64,000 bases of DNA from Mesobacillus foraminis. Lineage in GTDB: Bacteria > Bacillota > Bacilli > Bacillales > Cytobacillaceae. The notes beneath the pieces were generated by a model. That model saw only the letters and a program-made list of their open reading frames with translations. It was not told where the DNA came from and made no database searches. Every line of letters starts with the position of its first letter. The first letter of the stretch is position 1. Where the stretch lies: contig NZ_SLVV01000008.1 in assembly GCF_004340465.1 (NCBI RefSeq), positions 27,099 through 91,098 of the forward strand, read 5' to 3'. The position numbers and the translations under genes are program-made. Below are positions 47,313-56,352 of the stretch, in pieces.

Positions 47313-47458
47313 GGAATAAGTAAGGGGACATCTCCCGTTTTCCAATAACTTCAATTAAGAATTATGCTGGCTGAATAAATAATTCCTTCAAATTTGGGTA
47401 TTAACCTAGTAATAGAATCGCACTTTTAAAATGGCGGCTGAACTAGGGAGGAAAAACC

Positions 47459-48292
47459 ATGCAGTGGAAAGGAAGACGAGGAAGCTCCAATATGGAAGAC
47501 CGAAGAGGCATGGGAGGGGGAGGCAAGACCCTTGTGGGAGGCGGGCTTGGCGGCCTGGTTCTAGTCCTGATCCTGACCTTCCTTGGAGGCGGGAATCCTG
47601 GAGATCTTTTAAATAATATGGCCAATATGGGCGGGACCGACCCTGCGGTGCCATATGAAGAGACAGCGCAGGAAAAAGAGCTGGCGGAGTTTGTCTCGGT
47701 GGTCCTTGCCGATACGGAAGAGGTCTGGACGGAAATCTTCAGGGAAGAGGGTTTGGAGTATAAAGAGCCAACCCTGGTTTTATATACAAATAGTGTGCAG
47801 TCCGCCTGCGGGACGGCGAGTTCGGCAGTTGGGCCCTTTTACTGTCCGGGAGACCAGAAGCTTTACATTGACCTGAGCTTTTACAATGAGCTGCAGCAAA
47901 AGTTCAAGGCTCCAGGGGACTTTGCCATGGCCTATGTCATTGCCCATGAGGTCGGTCATCATGTGCAGACCCTATTGGGCACAACTCAGAAGATACAGCC
48001 TCACAGCAGCAATGAAAAGTCTGTCCGCTTTGAGCTCCAGGCAGATTACCTGGCAGGTGTATGGGCCCACCACGCTCAAGGAATGGACGTGCTTGAGGAG
48101 GGAGACCTGGAAGAGGCATTAAATGCAGCGAGCGCAGTCGGTGATGATACTATCCAAAGGAGGGCTCAAGGACATGTGGTGCCGGAAAGCTTTACACATG
48201 GAACCTCCCAGCAGAGGAAACGCTGGTTCTATAAAGGGTTTCAATCCGGAAATTTAGACCAGGGTGATACATTTAATGCAAGAAATCTGTAA
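47459..48292 (+). CDS. Putative neutral zinc metallopeptidase (YpfJ family)
   Basis: The 277-residue protein begins with the family signature MQWKGRRGSSNMEDRRG and a Gly-rich stretch, then a membrane helix (about 30-47) and an extracytoplasmic domain. The zinc motif HEVGHHVQ is present with a later Glu in FELQADYLAGVWAH, plus SACGTASSAVGPFYCPGDQ. This is the KPN_02809/YpfJ family, whose substrate is unknown. GGGAGGAAAAACC precedes the ATG. A strong terminator follows. Confidence 0.9.
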   Translation: MQWKGRRGSSNMEDRRGMGGGGKTLVGGGLGGLVLVLILTFLGGGNPGDLLNNMANMGGTDPAVPYEETAQEKELAEFVSVVLADTEEVWTEIFREEGLEYKEPTLVLYTNSVQSACGTASSAVGPFYCPGDQKLYIDLSFYNELQQKFKAPGDFAMAYVIAHEVGHHVQTLLGTTQKIQPHSSNEKSVRFELQADYLAGVWAHHAQGMDVLEEGDLEEALNAASAVGDDTIQRRAQGHVVPESFTHGTSQQRKRWFYKGFQSGNLDQGDTFNARNL

Positions 48293-48300
48293 ACTGGGCA

Positions 48301-48347
48301 AAAAGAAGGATCAAAGGCGAAAGTTACGCCTTTGATCCTTCTTTTTT
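48301..48347 (+). terminator. Terminator after the zinc metallopeptidase gene
   Basis: AAGAAGGATCAAAGGCG and CGCCTTTGATCCTTCTT form a perfect long stem with a T-run. Confidence 0.94.
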
Positions 48348-48501
48348 ATTTGATCTTAAATTTGGAAACCTGCACCTGAAGCTCTTCCGCCATTCTGGAT
48401 AGTTCACTCGCGGATGCCGTTATCTCCTGCATGGCAGCCAGCTGGTCCTCTGTGGAGGTTGAGATTTCACGTGTGCTGGTTGATGTGGCTTCACTGCTGA
48501 G
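48346..48501 (-). pseudogene. Relic of a methyl-accepting chemotaxis protein C-terminus
   Basis: The minus strand reads TREISTSTEDQLAAMQEI, then TASASELSRMAEELQ and VSKFKIK followed by TAA at 48346-48348. This is the typical C-terminal end of a Bacillus chemotaxis receptor. Upstream it meets an in-frame stop (TAA at 48502-48504) and the end of the MFS gene at 48528, so all but about 51 codons is missing and there is no start. A deletion removed the rest, possibly when the neighbouring gene arrived. Confidence 0.85.
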
Positions 48502-48527
48502 TTATTCATATTGGCTGATACACGAGT

Positions 48528-49694
48528 CTAGGAAGCCACTCTTCTCTTGTGCTGCAGGGTGTAAATCCGGTATAAAAGGAAGGCAGCAGCCGATAGGATG
48601 ATCCCGGAAAGATAGGGAAGACCCATAGAGACAGAAAAGAGCCAGCCGCCCATTGGAGGGCCAATGACCCTTCCAAGGGAGTCAAAGGATGACAGAAGCC
48701 CTGTTGTACTTCCATGGCCAGCTGCCGAGGTCTTGGTCAGCAGGGAGGATACACTCGGTCGGATGAAACCATTTCCGATACCGAATACGGTTAAAAAAAC
48801 TGCGGCCGTTAAAAAAGAATCAATCAGCAGAATCAATCCAAAGCCAAGCGCCGAAATCACAATGCCGAGCTGGATAACAAAACCTTCACCGAGCTTTTTT
48901 GTCAATCTTCCCACAAGTCCTCCTTGTACAATGGCTCCGGCTAAGCCCATAATCATAAAAATGTAGCCCAGGCTTGTGGTTCCCAGTCCGGCCTTTTCAG
49001 CTCCAAAATAAGCGAAGGTGGCCTCGAGGCCTGAGAGGGACAAAGACACAAACCACTGTAAAATAAATAGAATGGAGGAAGGGCCCTTGAATGCCGAAAG
49101 AATTGACTTTCCCTTTTTTAAATGACCTTGCCTCAGTTCAGGAGCGAGGGATTCCTTCAGCACAAACAGGACGAGGATAAAGGTAATGACTGAAAAGGCA
49201 CCTGCGATATAAAAGGGAGTGCTTAAGCTTTCCTTTGAAAAAACACCGCCTATTGCGGGCCCAAAAATAAAGCCGAGGCCGACTGCGGCACCGATGATCC
49301 CCATTCCTTTTCCACGGTCTTCCTCCGATGTAATATCGGCGACATAGGCCATGACGGTCGGCATATTTGCAGAGGAAAGGATTCCGCCGATCATTCTGGC
49401 AGCAAACAGCATCCAGAGCTGGGATGAGACAGCCATCAGGAAAAATGATAGCGCAAGGCCTGCTATGCCAATCATAATGACTGGCTTTCGTCCAACCCGG
49501 TCAGAAATTCGTCCCCACATCGGAGCAAACAGCAGCTGCATCACAGAGTAAACACCCATCAGCAGCCCAAGCTGAAGAGGCGAAGCACCAATTTCTTCTG
49601 CATAAAAAGGCAGTACCGGAATAATGATGCCAAAGCCCACCATGACTAGGAACATGATTGCGAACAGGATGGGCAACGCTTTTTTATTATTCAT
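48528..49694 (-). CDS. MFS multidrug-type efflux transporter
   Basis: The 388-residue transporter has 12 predicted helices. The DHA1 motif A is GRISDRVGRKPVIM after helix 2, and the antiporter motif C region is GLGFIFGPAIGG in helix 5. It resembles TetA/Bmr-like drug:H+ antiporters; the substrate is unknown. The ATG at 49694 (MNNKKALP) follows GGAGTGA and is preferred over the GTG at 49706. It ends only 26 bp from the chemotaxis-receptor relic. Confidence 0.88.
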   Translation of the reverse strand: MNNKKALPILFAIMFLVMVGFGIIIPVLPFYAEEIGASPLQLGLLMGVYSVMQLLFAPMWGRISDRVGRKPVIMIGIAGLALSFFLMAVSSQLWMLFAARMIGGILSSANMPTVMAYVADITSEEDRGKGMGIIGAAVGLGFIFGPAIGGVFSKESLSTPFYIAGAFSVITFILVLFVLKESLAPELRQGHLKKGKSILSAFKGPSSILFILQWFVSLSLSGLEATFAYFGAEKAGLGTTSLGYIFMIMGLAGAIVQGGLVGRLTKKLGEGFVIQLGIVISALGFGLILLIDSFLTAAVFLTVFGIGNGFIRPSVSSLLTKTSAAGHGSTTGLLSSFDSLGRVIGPPMGGWLFSVSMGLPYLSGIILSAAAFLLYRIYTLQHKRRVAS

Positions 49695-49941
49695 TCTCGA
49701 ATTCACTCCAATAATCTTATAAGAGCTTTATTAAAATTGCATATGCCAAAAGGCTGCACCTCATTATACCCTTTTTCCAGACTATTTACGAAAGAGACAA
49801 GGCTTCAAAACAGAGATCTCTATAAGTATGAAACAGCGGTTCTTTATTTTGAAATAATTTTTTTGAAAAAAAACCTTTCTTTTTTGAATTTTTATTGATA
49901 GTATTACTTTTAAATTCATTTTTAACAATCTTCATATAATT

Positions 49942-50047
49942 CTTATCGAGAGAGGTCGAGGGTAAGGCCCTGTGAAGCCTCAGCAACCTGTATATTGTTT
50001 GGACAAGGTGCTAATTCCTTCAAGTTTTTACTTGGAAGATAAGAGGA
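49942..50047 (+). ncRNA. SAM-I (S-box) riboswitch
   Basis: CTTATCGAGAGAGG, GAGGG-CCCTGTGAAGCCTCAG, CAACCTG, AAGGTGCTAATTCC and the closing GATAAGAGG match the S-box consensus in order. The 5' CTTATC pairs with GATAAG to form P1. High SAM should favour the terminator that follows. Confidence 0.97.
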
Positions 50048-50062
50048 TGGCGTTGTAAGCTG

Positions 50063-50095
50063 CAAAGTCTCTTCTTATTGGAGGGGCTTTTTTTT
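50063..50095 (+). terminator. S-box attenuator terminator
   Basis: AAAGTCTCTTC and GGAGGGGCTTT pair over 11 bp with G-U wobbles, followed by seven further Ts. The 3' strand is followed by about 50 nt of leader to the gene. Confidence 0.88.
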
Positions 50096-50147
50096 ATCGA
50101 TAGATTTGAAGTGATTACCTTATAGAATAGTTGGGAGAGAGCGCGAA

Positions 50148-51260
50148 ATGACGGCAACCAGAACACTTAAGGCACCATTTAAAGGCGATCATGTTGGAAG
50201 TTTCCTTCGTCCGCAGCGTTTGAAAGAAGCGAGGCAGCTGAAGGCAAACGGGGAGATCTCAGCGGAACAGCTGAGAAAAATTGAAGATGAAGAAATTATT
50301 AAGCTTGTCGAGAAGCAAAAAGAGGCAGGGCTTCAGGCTATTACGGACGGAGAATTCAGACGGGCCTGGTGGCACTTTGACTTTCTTGAAAACCTTGTCG
50401 GTGTTGAAGGCTACGAGTCTGAAACGGGCATTCAGTTTAACGGTGTAAAGACAAATTCACATTCCATCCGGGTAGTGGGCAAGGTTGATTTTGACGGACA
50501 CCCAATGCTACAAGACTATATGTTCCTGCACTCAATTGCAGGGGATCAGCATGTAGCCAAAATGACAATTCCAAGCCCAAATATGATCTTTCACAGAGCG
50601 AATATCGATCGGGGTGTTTATGAAAATAACGAGGCTCTGCTTGAAGATTTAACAAGGGCTTATAAAAAGGCCATTCGGGCATTTTACGATGCTGGCTGCC
50701 GATATTTGCAGATTGACGATACATCCTGGGCTGCCTTTTTCTCGGAGCAGGGAGAGAAGCAAATCCGGGATCGTGGCCAGGAGCCTGCTGTACTTCGCAA
50801 GCTCTACACAAGAGCAATCAACGAATCAATTGCTGACCGTCCGGATGATATGGTTATTACCATGCACATTTGCCGCGGAAACTTCCGTTCAACTTATACA
50901 TCTGCCGGTTCCTACGATGCTGTATCCGAGACCATTTTTAGCGAGCTGGACGTCGATGGGTTGTTCCTGGAGTATGATGATGAGCGCTCTGGAGGCTTTG
51001 AACCGCTTCGCTATGTGAACAGAAGCAGTCTTCAGATTGTTCTTGGGTTAATTACTTCCAAGTTTGGAGAGCTTGAGGACAAAGACGCGATTAAAAAGCG
51101 GATTGCTGAAGCTGCAGAATATGTTTCATTAGATCAACTCTGCCTGAGCCCTCAGTGCGGCTTTGCCTCTACAGAAGAAGGAAATATTCTCACTGAAGAG
51201 GATCAGTGGAAAAAAATCCGTCATGTAGTTGATATTTCCCGTGAGGTATGGGGAGAATAA
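50148..51260 (+). CDS. yxjG: MetE-like 5-methyltetrahydrofolate-homocysteine methyltransferase (YxjG/YxjH type)
   Basis: The 370-residue protein corresponds to the C-terminal catalytic half of cobalamin-independent methionine synthase. It has a GDHVGSFLRP start, FDAGCRYLQIDD-type strand, HICRGN and LSPQCGFAS with the zinc Cys. Such short MetE-like proteins (B. subtilis YxjG/YxjH) belong to the S-box regulon; a role in methyl transfer to homocysteine or in MTA-derived sulfur recycling is inferred. The S-box leader supports this strongly. Confidence 0.92.
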   Translation: MTATRTLKAPFKGDHVGSFLRPQRLKEARQLKANGEISAEQLRKIEDEEIIKLVEKQKEAGLQAITDGEFRRAWWHFDFLENLVGVEGYESETGIQFNGVKTNSHSIRVVGKVDFDGHPMLQDYMFLHSIAGDQHVAKMTIPSPNMIFHRANIDRGVYENNEALLEDLTRAYKKAIRAFYDAGCRYLQIDDTSWAAFFSEQGEKQIRDRGQEPAVLRKLYTRAINESIADRPDDMVITMHICRGNFRSTYTSAGSYDAVSETIFSELDVDGLFLEYDDERSGGFEPLRYVNRSSLQIVLGLITSKFGELEDKDAIKKRIAEAAEYVSLDQLCLSPQCGFASTEEGNILTEEDQWKKIRHVVDISREVWGE

Positions 51261-51271
51261 GAGATTTTTTT

Positions 51272-51301
51272 TAGAGTTCCTGATTTCAGGAGCTCTTTTT
51301 T
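51272..51301 (+). terminator. Terminator after yxjG
   Basis: AGAGTTCCTGA and TCAGGAGCTCT form a stem with one G-U wobble and a minimal loop, followed by six Ts. Confidence 0.9.
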
Positions 51302-51428
51302 GGCCCAATGACTAAGCATAGTTTACCTGATGCTGCGAACAAAGTTTACCTGCATAATGGTGAATCTGTTATGAAAAAGAACCTTCTGAAACGAAATACA
51401 GCCCCCTAAAAAGGCGGGCTGCTGTATG

Positions 51429-52169
51429 TTATTTAAATTCTATTTTGACGCTATAGCCCAGGTTGTGGTAAAAGTTGCTGATTACTTTGACTGCACTATC
51501 CTCTGCTTTTTCCAGTAAACCCATGCCTTGTGCCTCTTTTTCAATTTCCTGTTTAGCTGCTGCAGCGAGGTCAAAGCCTTCTTCCCAGTTCACTTCGCTT
51601 CTAAACAGACCTTCTTCGGAATAGGTCTCCACTTTATCCATTTGAATGGATGGCTCCTGAATGATGGAGGCATGCGGGATTGTTAAGGATATTTCTTTCT
51701 GTTCCTCGTTAACCTTTATATCTCTCTCGCTGACGTTCTGAAGGTCAACACCTGCCAGGACAGTCGCGGGAACCACTAATAAAACCGTTCTTTTTGTCCC
51801 GGGTAAATGGATATTCAGCTCTTTGTTAAATAATTTATTGTCTTCTTCCTTGATAACAGTCGTAACTACAGCCTCAGCAGTGGCGAGAGTTGCCAGCTCC
51901 TGCACTTGTTCCACAATCGTGATTGATTCACTTTGCGAAGTGCTCCCCGAAAACAATTTATAAAAGGTGAAGGTGCCAAGACCGCTCATCAGAAGCAGAG
52001 TGGCAACTATCGTAAGTATAGAGTATTTCATTTTTCTTTTATAGAAGGGGAGGGAGGTTCGGTAGTTTCGTTCATGGTTTGAACTTAAAGTCCGAGGTGT
52101 TTGCACTTCTCCCTTAATGATCCCTTCTGTGGCCGCAAGTGTTTCCTGTTGGTGCCGTCTGATTCCCAA
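51429..52169 (-). CDS. DUF4230-domain membrane protein
   Basis: The 246-residue protein has a basic cytosolic N-terminus (about 1-47), one membrane helix (about 48-70) and an extracytoplasmic DUF4230 domain ending in NFYHNLGYSVKIEF. The function of the family is unknown. The TTG at 52169 after GGGGGA is the likely start; the first clear Met is at about residue 47, so a shorter protein starting at the membrane helix cannot be excluded. An imperfect hairpin (51400-51425) downstream may end transcription. Confidence 0.8.
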   Translation of the reverse strand: MGIRRHQQETLAATEGIIKGEVQTPRTLSSNHERNYRTSLPFYKRKMKYSILTIVATLLLMSGLGTFTFYKLFSGSTSQSESITIVEQVQELATLATAEAVVTTVIKEEDNKLFNKELNIHLPGTKRTVLLVVPATVLAGVDLQNVSERDIKVNEEQKEISLTIPHASIIQEPSIQMDKVETYSEEGLFRSEVNWEEGFDLAAAAKQEIEKEAQGMGLLEKAEDSAVKVISNFYHNLGYSVKIEFK

Positions 52170-52316
52170 TCTTAATCCCCCTTGTTCATTTCAGCCAAGA
52201 TAATACTTAATATAGCAATTATAGACATTTTTTACCGATTATGTGTAATCCATTTTTTAACAATATACGTTCTTCCTCATTGTCTATGGGAAGGAGAGGA
52301 GGTGAAATAAAAATAA

Positions 52317-52350
52317 AAAACTCAGGTACACTGCTGTGTACCTGAGTTTT
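52317..52350 (-). terminator. Distal terminator of dtpT
   Basis: AAAACTCAGGTACAC and GTGTACCTGAGTTTT form a perfect stem with a 4-nt loop. Read on the minus strand it ends in TTTTTTATTTTTATTT. Confidence 0.9.
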
Positions 52351-52384
52351 ATCGACATAGGCAGATTTATAGCAAATATAAATA

Positions 52385-52428
52385 AGACCGCAGGCTACCT
52401 CGATTTTTATCGAAATTGCCTGCGGTCT
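52385..52428 (-). other. Strong hairpin just after dtpT
   Basis: AGACCGCAGGC and GCCTGCGGTCT form a perfect 11-bp stem, with an inner CGAT/ATCG helix. It has little T-run, so it probably stabilises the dtpT mRNA 3' end or works together with the terminator at 52317-52350. Confidence 0.6.
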
Positions 52429-52460
52429 CATATGCACTGTTTCAATTTTTTATAACTGTA

Positions 52461-53954
52461 TTAGCGGATCCCTTTCATGTATCCCTGGATCTTTGGAGCC
52501 ATAGTGAACAAAATGATGGAAAGAACGATCGAAGCTCCGCCAATAATTCCGAAGTAAGTCATTTCTGTTGCTGGTGAATAGAATTTAACAATCTGTGCAT
52601 TAATTGCCTGGGCAGCTGCATTGGATAAGAACCAAAGGCTCATCGTTTGAGCGGAGAAAGCTGCCGGCGCCAGTTTCGTCGTAGCTGACAGTCCGACAGG
52701 GGACAGACAAAGCTCACCGAGAACAACAATAAAGTAACTTAGAACCAGCCAAAGCGGGTTAACGAGCGAATCTGTTCCCCCGAAATAAGCAGGCAACAGG
52801 ATGACAAGGAACGACAGCCCGGCGAACAAGAGTCCCAAAGAGAACTTTTGTGGGATGGTTGGCTGGCGCTTGCCTAATTTTACCCACAGCCATGCAAATA
52901 CTGGCGCGAATACAATGATGAATAGTGGATTCAAGGATTGGAACCAGGCAGGGGAGATGTTGAACCCTGCAAATTCTAACTGGGTACGCTTGTCTGCATA
53001 GTTCGCAAGAATAGTCGATCCTTGCTCTTGAATGGCCCAGAACATGACCGATGCAATAAAGAGCGGGATATAAGCGATAATGCGTGACCGCTCGACTTCA
53101 GTTGTCTTGGAGCTGCGATACATGGTGACAAAGTATGCGATTGGAATCCCGATTCCTAAAAGACCAACTAGAGCAATAAAACTGTCAAATGTTAAATATC
53201 CAGCTGGAATTGCGATTGCGATCAGGATTGCCAATAGGCCGGCAGCGATTGCAAACCGCGTGTAGACCTTTTTCTTTTCATTACCTGAAAGCGGGTTTGC
53301 AACAAACGTCCCGGCAAGGCCGAGGTTTTTCTTCTTCGTCAGCACGAACACAACTAGTCCAAGGAACATCCCGACTGCAGCAATGGCAAATCCAAGGTGG
53401 AAGTTATGCTTCATTCCTACCTCTCCGACAATCAATGGTGAAATGAAAGCACCAAGGTTGATCCCCATATAGAAGATACTGAAGCCGGCATCGCGCCGAT
53501 TATCTTCTTCACTGTATATTTCACCGACTACGCTTGAAACATTTGGTTTCAGCAATCCGGTACCAAGAACGATCAGTACCATTGACACAAAGAACATGGC
53601 AAGGCTGCCTGGAATCGCTAAAACGATATGTCCCAGCATAATCAATATTCCACCGTAAAATACGGCTTTTGATGTACCGAAGATCCTGTCAGCAAGCCAG
53701 CCTCCAATAATCCCCGACATATAAACAAGAGAACCATAAATGGACATAATGGATAGGGCGAGAGTTTCATCCAGTCCTAGTCCTCCCTTGGAAACTTCAT
53801 AATACATATAGTAAACAAGGATTGCTCTCATTCCATAGTAGGAAAATCGTTCCCAGAATTCGGTGAAGAAAAGAGTGAATAATCCTTTAGGGTGTCCAAA
53901 GAAACCCGTTTGAGGAACACTGTCCACAATTTTCTGCCTATTTGAGTTTGACAT
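52461..53954 (-). CDS. dtpT: POT-family di-/tripeptide transporter
   Basis: The 497-residue proton-coupled peptide transporter has about 14 helices. The POT signatures FFTEFWERFSYYGMRAILVYY and FSIFYMGINLGAFISP are present. It resembles B. subtilis YclF. ACAACCTCCTTAAC on the plus strand is its ribosome-binding site (AAGGAGG). The promoter lies at 53981-54009. The product would feed peptides to intracellular peptidases such as PepT further along the window. Confidence 0.94.
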   Translation of the reverse strand: MSNSNRQKIVDSVPQTGFFGHPKGLFTLFFTEFWERFSYYGMRAILVYYMYYEVSKGGLGLDETLALSIMSIYGSLVYMSGIIGGWLADRIFGTSKAVFYGGILIMLGHIVLAIPGSLAMFFVSMVLIVLGTGLLKPNVSSVVGEIYSEEDNRRDAGFSIFYMGINLGAFISPLIVGEVGMKHNFHLGFAIAAVGMFLGLVVFVLTKKKNLGLAGTFVANPLSGNEKKKVYTRFAIAAGLLAILIAIAIPAGYLTFDSFIALVGLLGIGIPIAYFVTMYRSSKTTEVERSRIIAYIPLFIASVMFWAIQEQGSTILANYADKRTQLEFAGFNISPAWFQSLNPLFIIVFAPVFAWLWVKLGKRQPTIPQKFSLGLLFAGLSFLVILLPAYFGGTDSLVNPLWLVLSYFIVVLGELCLSPVGLSATTKLAPAAFSAQTMSLWFLSNAAAQAINAQIVKFYSPATEMTYFGIIGGASIVLSIILFTMAPKIQGYMKGIR

Positions 53955-53980
53955 TATACAACCTCCTTAACATTATTCCA

Positions 53981-54009
53981 TGATAACTATTTAAGTTTTC
54001 AATTGTCAA
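53981..54009 (-). promoter_or_regulatory. Promoter of dtpT
   Basis: On the minus strand TTGACA (54004-54009) and TTATCA (53981-53986) are 17 bp apart. From 54010 to 54251 no feature was recognised. Confidence 0.7.
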
Positions 54010-54251
54010 AAACTTTTTTTGGTAATGGAGTTAGGTTTGTCTAAAAACATTGATTTAAAAGGATTCCATGCGGAAAGCTCAGTAAATATAAGTTTTTTTG
54101 AAATAATATCAAGATTCAAAATGCTTAAATCCCCCATTTTCTAAAGGGTTCGTCTGTTTTAAGAGGGCAGAGGGGAGAAACTGGAAAGTTTATTGTGAAA
54201 GCCGGTATCCCGGAAAGAAGATTTATTGTTACATTTATGACATTTTCATTA

Positions 54252-54429
54252 GTATACTTAATTGTATACATGTAAACAAATAGTAAACATAATGTATACA
54301 ATTAAGTATACGTGTGTACAAAATCGTTTGCATGTTGATTTAAAGGGATGTGTACAAAAAAGAAAACAAGTATACAAAATTGTGCGTGTTGTATACGTTT
54401 TTGTAACGGTTGTATACGAATTTGAATAC
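54252..54429. repeat. Phased GTATAC array, candidate centromere (parC-like)
   Basis: Seven perfect GTATAC sites begin at 54252, 54264, 54294, 54306, 54370, 54391 and 54412. Variants are GTAAAC at 54272 and 54283, GTGTAC at 54314 and 54350, and GAATAC at 54424. Most steps are 11-12 or 20-21 bp, that is one or two helical turns. The array ends just before the promoter of the actin-like gene. Plasmid parMRC loci have such direct repeats as the binding site for ParR and as the promoter-regulating region. Confidence 0.8.
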
Positions 54430-54442
54430 AACTAAAGAATCA

Positions 54443-54511
54443 TTGACGACCCTACTAACCTGTTATAATCTTTAACTATGGTTTGATAGTTTTATAGAAC
54501 CTTACTATAGA
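54443..54511 (+). promoter_or_regulatory. Promoters of the actin-like operon
   Basis: Two candidates follow the array: TTGACG (54443-54448) with TATAAT (54464-54469), 15 bp apart, and TTGATA (54483-54488) with TATAGA (54506-54511), 17 bp apart. Either places the start close to the repeats, so binding of the downstream RHH protein could autoregulate the operon. Confidence 0.55.
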
Positions 54512-54531
54512 GTGTCGAAAGGAATGATTTG

Positions 54532-55719
54532 ATGAGCAATTCCAGAATTTGTGCGATTGATGTAGGGAATGACTCAGTTAAAGCTTTATTTGGCAAGTTG
54601 GATTACGAATTGTACATACCAAATGTGATTGCTAGAGATACAGAAGACAGGCCGGTTATCGGAATTGAAGAATTGAATGAAAAGGATCCGCTGGACGGTA
54701 TTCATATCAGAATTCACTCCCCTGCCCTGAAAGATAATAACGCCATTTATCGTGTCGGCAGCCTTGCAACGAAGAGTGACAATGCCAGCGAACTTGACCC
54801 GGGGAGCAGCAAGTCCGAAGAGGACCAGACACTTGTTATGCTGTTTGCAACATTGGCACTGGATGCTGTCAGGGATGAAAATGCAGGTCTTTTCAGAAAG
54901 AACAATAATGTAATTGATGCAAACTATACTCTTGGTACAGGCCTCCCCCTTCGCGAAGTAAAAGAAGGAAAGGATGTTGGCTACCGTTCACAGCTGGTGG
55001 GCTCTGTCCATCAGGTAGAATTCCTGGTCACTCCTAAATACCAGGGTCTGAAAGTCAATATCCGATTCGACCAGGTCAAAGTCTATCCAGAGGGCTTTGC
55101 CGCTTATATCAATCTTGTAATGGACAATAACCTGAATATCATCAACCGCGATCTTATTGATAAAAGCATCCTGATCCAGGATATCGGCGGATTGTCTACC
55201 GACGTAGCCGTAATTAAGAATCGAAATGTGGATGATGACAAGGCTCAAGGATTCAACCTTGGCGTTTCGGAAGCTTTGGAAGCTATAAGGGAAGAAATCA
55301 GATCCAAGCATGGCGTGGAGCTGGACAGCCGCCGCGACGTAGTTGAGATCATCACCAGGAAAAACGACCGCAACCATATCATGGTTAAAGGAAGCCGCAC
55401 CAGCGTTCACGATATAACTGACAGGATCCTTCTGGAATTGGCCAAAAAGCAATACCGTCATCTTCGCAATGTCTGGCAGAAGAATTCCCAGACTGAAATC
55501 TGCTATTTTGTCGGCGGCGGATCCATGGTGCTGAAAGAGTATATCAAAACATTGAACAACAATTTGGACGGTTACAACATTGAGTTCTTTGAAGATGAGA
55601 AGGAAAGCATCTGGATGATGGCGAATGCCTACTATAAATTACTCTCAGACTTTGTCCGTAAAAATGAAAAAGAAGAGAATAAAGCCAAAGAGAAGCAAAA
55701 GCAGCCAGCTCAAAAGTAG
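54532..55719 (+). CDS. ParM/Alp-like actin ATPase
   Basis: The 395-residue protein has the actin-fold nucleotide motifs. These are phosphate-1 AIDVGNDSVKAL near the N-terminus, phosphate-2 IQDIGGLSTDVAVI (about 215-228) and adenosine motif FVGGGSMVLKEYI (about 326-338). The interior NYTLGTGLPL matches the ALP/ParM type and not MreB or FtsA. Such proteins form filaments that push DNA apart. The C-terminus is a charged Lys/Glu tail. The ATG at 54532 follows AAAGGAA. The downstream RHH gene and upstream repeats complete a parMRC arrangement, here in the chromosome. Its cargo is unknown. Confidence 0.85.
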   Translation: MSNSRICAIDVGNDSVKALFGKLDYELYIPNVIARDTEDRPVIGIEELNEKDPLDGIHIRIHSPALKDNNAIYRVGSLATKSDNASELDPGSSKSEEDQTLVMLFATLALDAVRDENAGLFRKNNNVIDANYTLGTGLPLREVKEGKDVGYRSQLVGSVHQVEFLVTPKYQGLKVNIRFDQVKVYPEGFAAYINLVMDNNLNIINRDLIDKSILIQDIGGLSTDVAVIKNRNVDDDKAQGFNLGVSEALEAIREEIRSKHGVELDSRRDVVEIITRKNDRNHIMVKGSRTSVHDITDRILLELAKKQYRHLRNVWQKNSQTEICYFVGGGSMVLKEYIKTLNNNLDGYNIEFFEDEKESIWMMANAYYKLLSDFVRKNEKEENKAKEKQKQPAQK

Positions 55720-55736
55720 AAAAATAGGGTGATTTC

Positions 55737-56342
55737 ATGGACAAAAAGGGAATGACTCGAATTCAGAGGGGACAGGCCATCACATTTCGCCTCCCCTCTG
55801 ACACCCCTGATCACATCATCAAACAATTGCAGAGGCTCAAGGAAACCGAAAAACGGAACTTCTCCAGCAAGATAGCCGAGTTCGCCATCGAAGGCATCAG
55901 CAATTTCCTTGCAAAGGAGAAGGAGACAGTTACGATTCCGCTTCCGAAGCAATTGAGCAAGGAACAGCGCAACTGGCTTAAACACTCACATTCCGAAGCC
56001 TTATTAGGGACAATTGTTTACCAGCTGATGGCAGACCCTCTGCGGGCTTCGAGCATTCTGGCTACACTGAACAGCAATGCGCTTGATATCGACCAGGCTT
56101 TATATCTGCAGGAAAGGCCCGCAGAATCCCCTTCTTATGAAGAGCCTGTGAGGAATCTTCCGGCTGAACCGGAAAGCCGGGAGGACGTCCCAGAATCGGT
56201 TATGGATGATTTTGAAGATGACTTAATGGACTTTGATTGGGAGAAAGCGAAGCAAGAGCAGGCTCCTGCGGAAGAGGAAGCAGAAAGTGAAGAAGATACA
56301 GAGGATTTGCTGGGAGGATTCCTGGCAAAAATGAATATGTAG
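55737..56342 (+). CDS. ParR-like ribbon-helix-helix adaptor
   Basis: The 201-residue protein opens with a strand QAITFRLP, then two helices (DHIIKQLQRLKETEKRNFSSKIAEFAIEGI), the pattern of a ribbon-helix-helix DNA-binding domain. A middle helical part (about 65-125) is followed by a very acidic region (DDFEDDLMDFDWEKAKQE) and the amphipathic end LLGGFLAKMNM. ParR proteins bind centromere repeats by RHH and cap ParM filaments with a C-terminal helix. The gene lies 17 bp after the actin-like gene and before a terminator. The functional assignment is inferred from architecture and context. Confidence 0.75.
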   Translation: MDKKGMTRIQRGQAITFRLPSDTPDHIIKQLQRLKETEKRNFSSKIAEFAIEGISNFLAKEKETVTIPLPKQLSKEQRNWLKHSHSEALLGTIVYQLMADPLRASSILATLNSNALDIDQALYLQERPAESPSYEEPVRNLPAEPESREDVPESVMDDFEDDLMDFDWEKAKQEQAPAEEEAESEEDTEDLLGGFLAKMNM

Positions 56343-56352
56343 CATGAAAATG

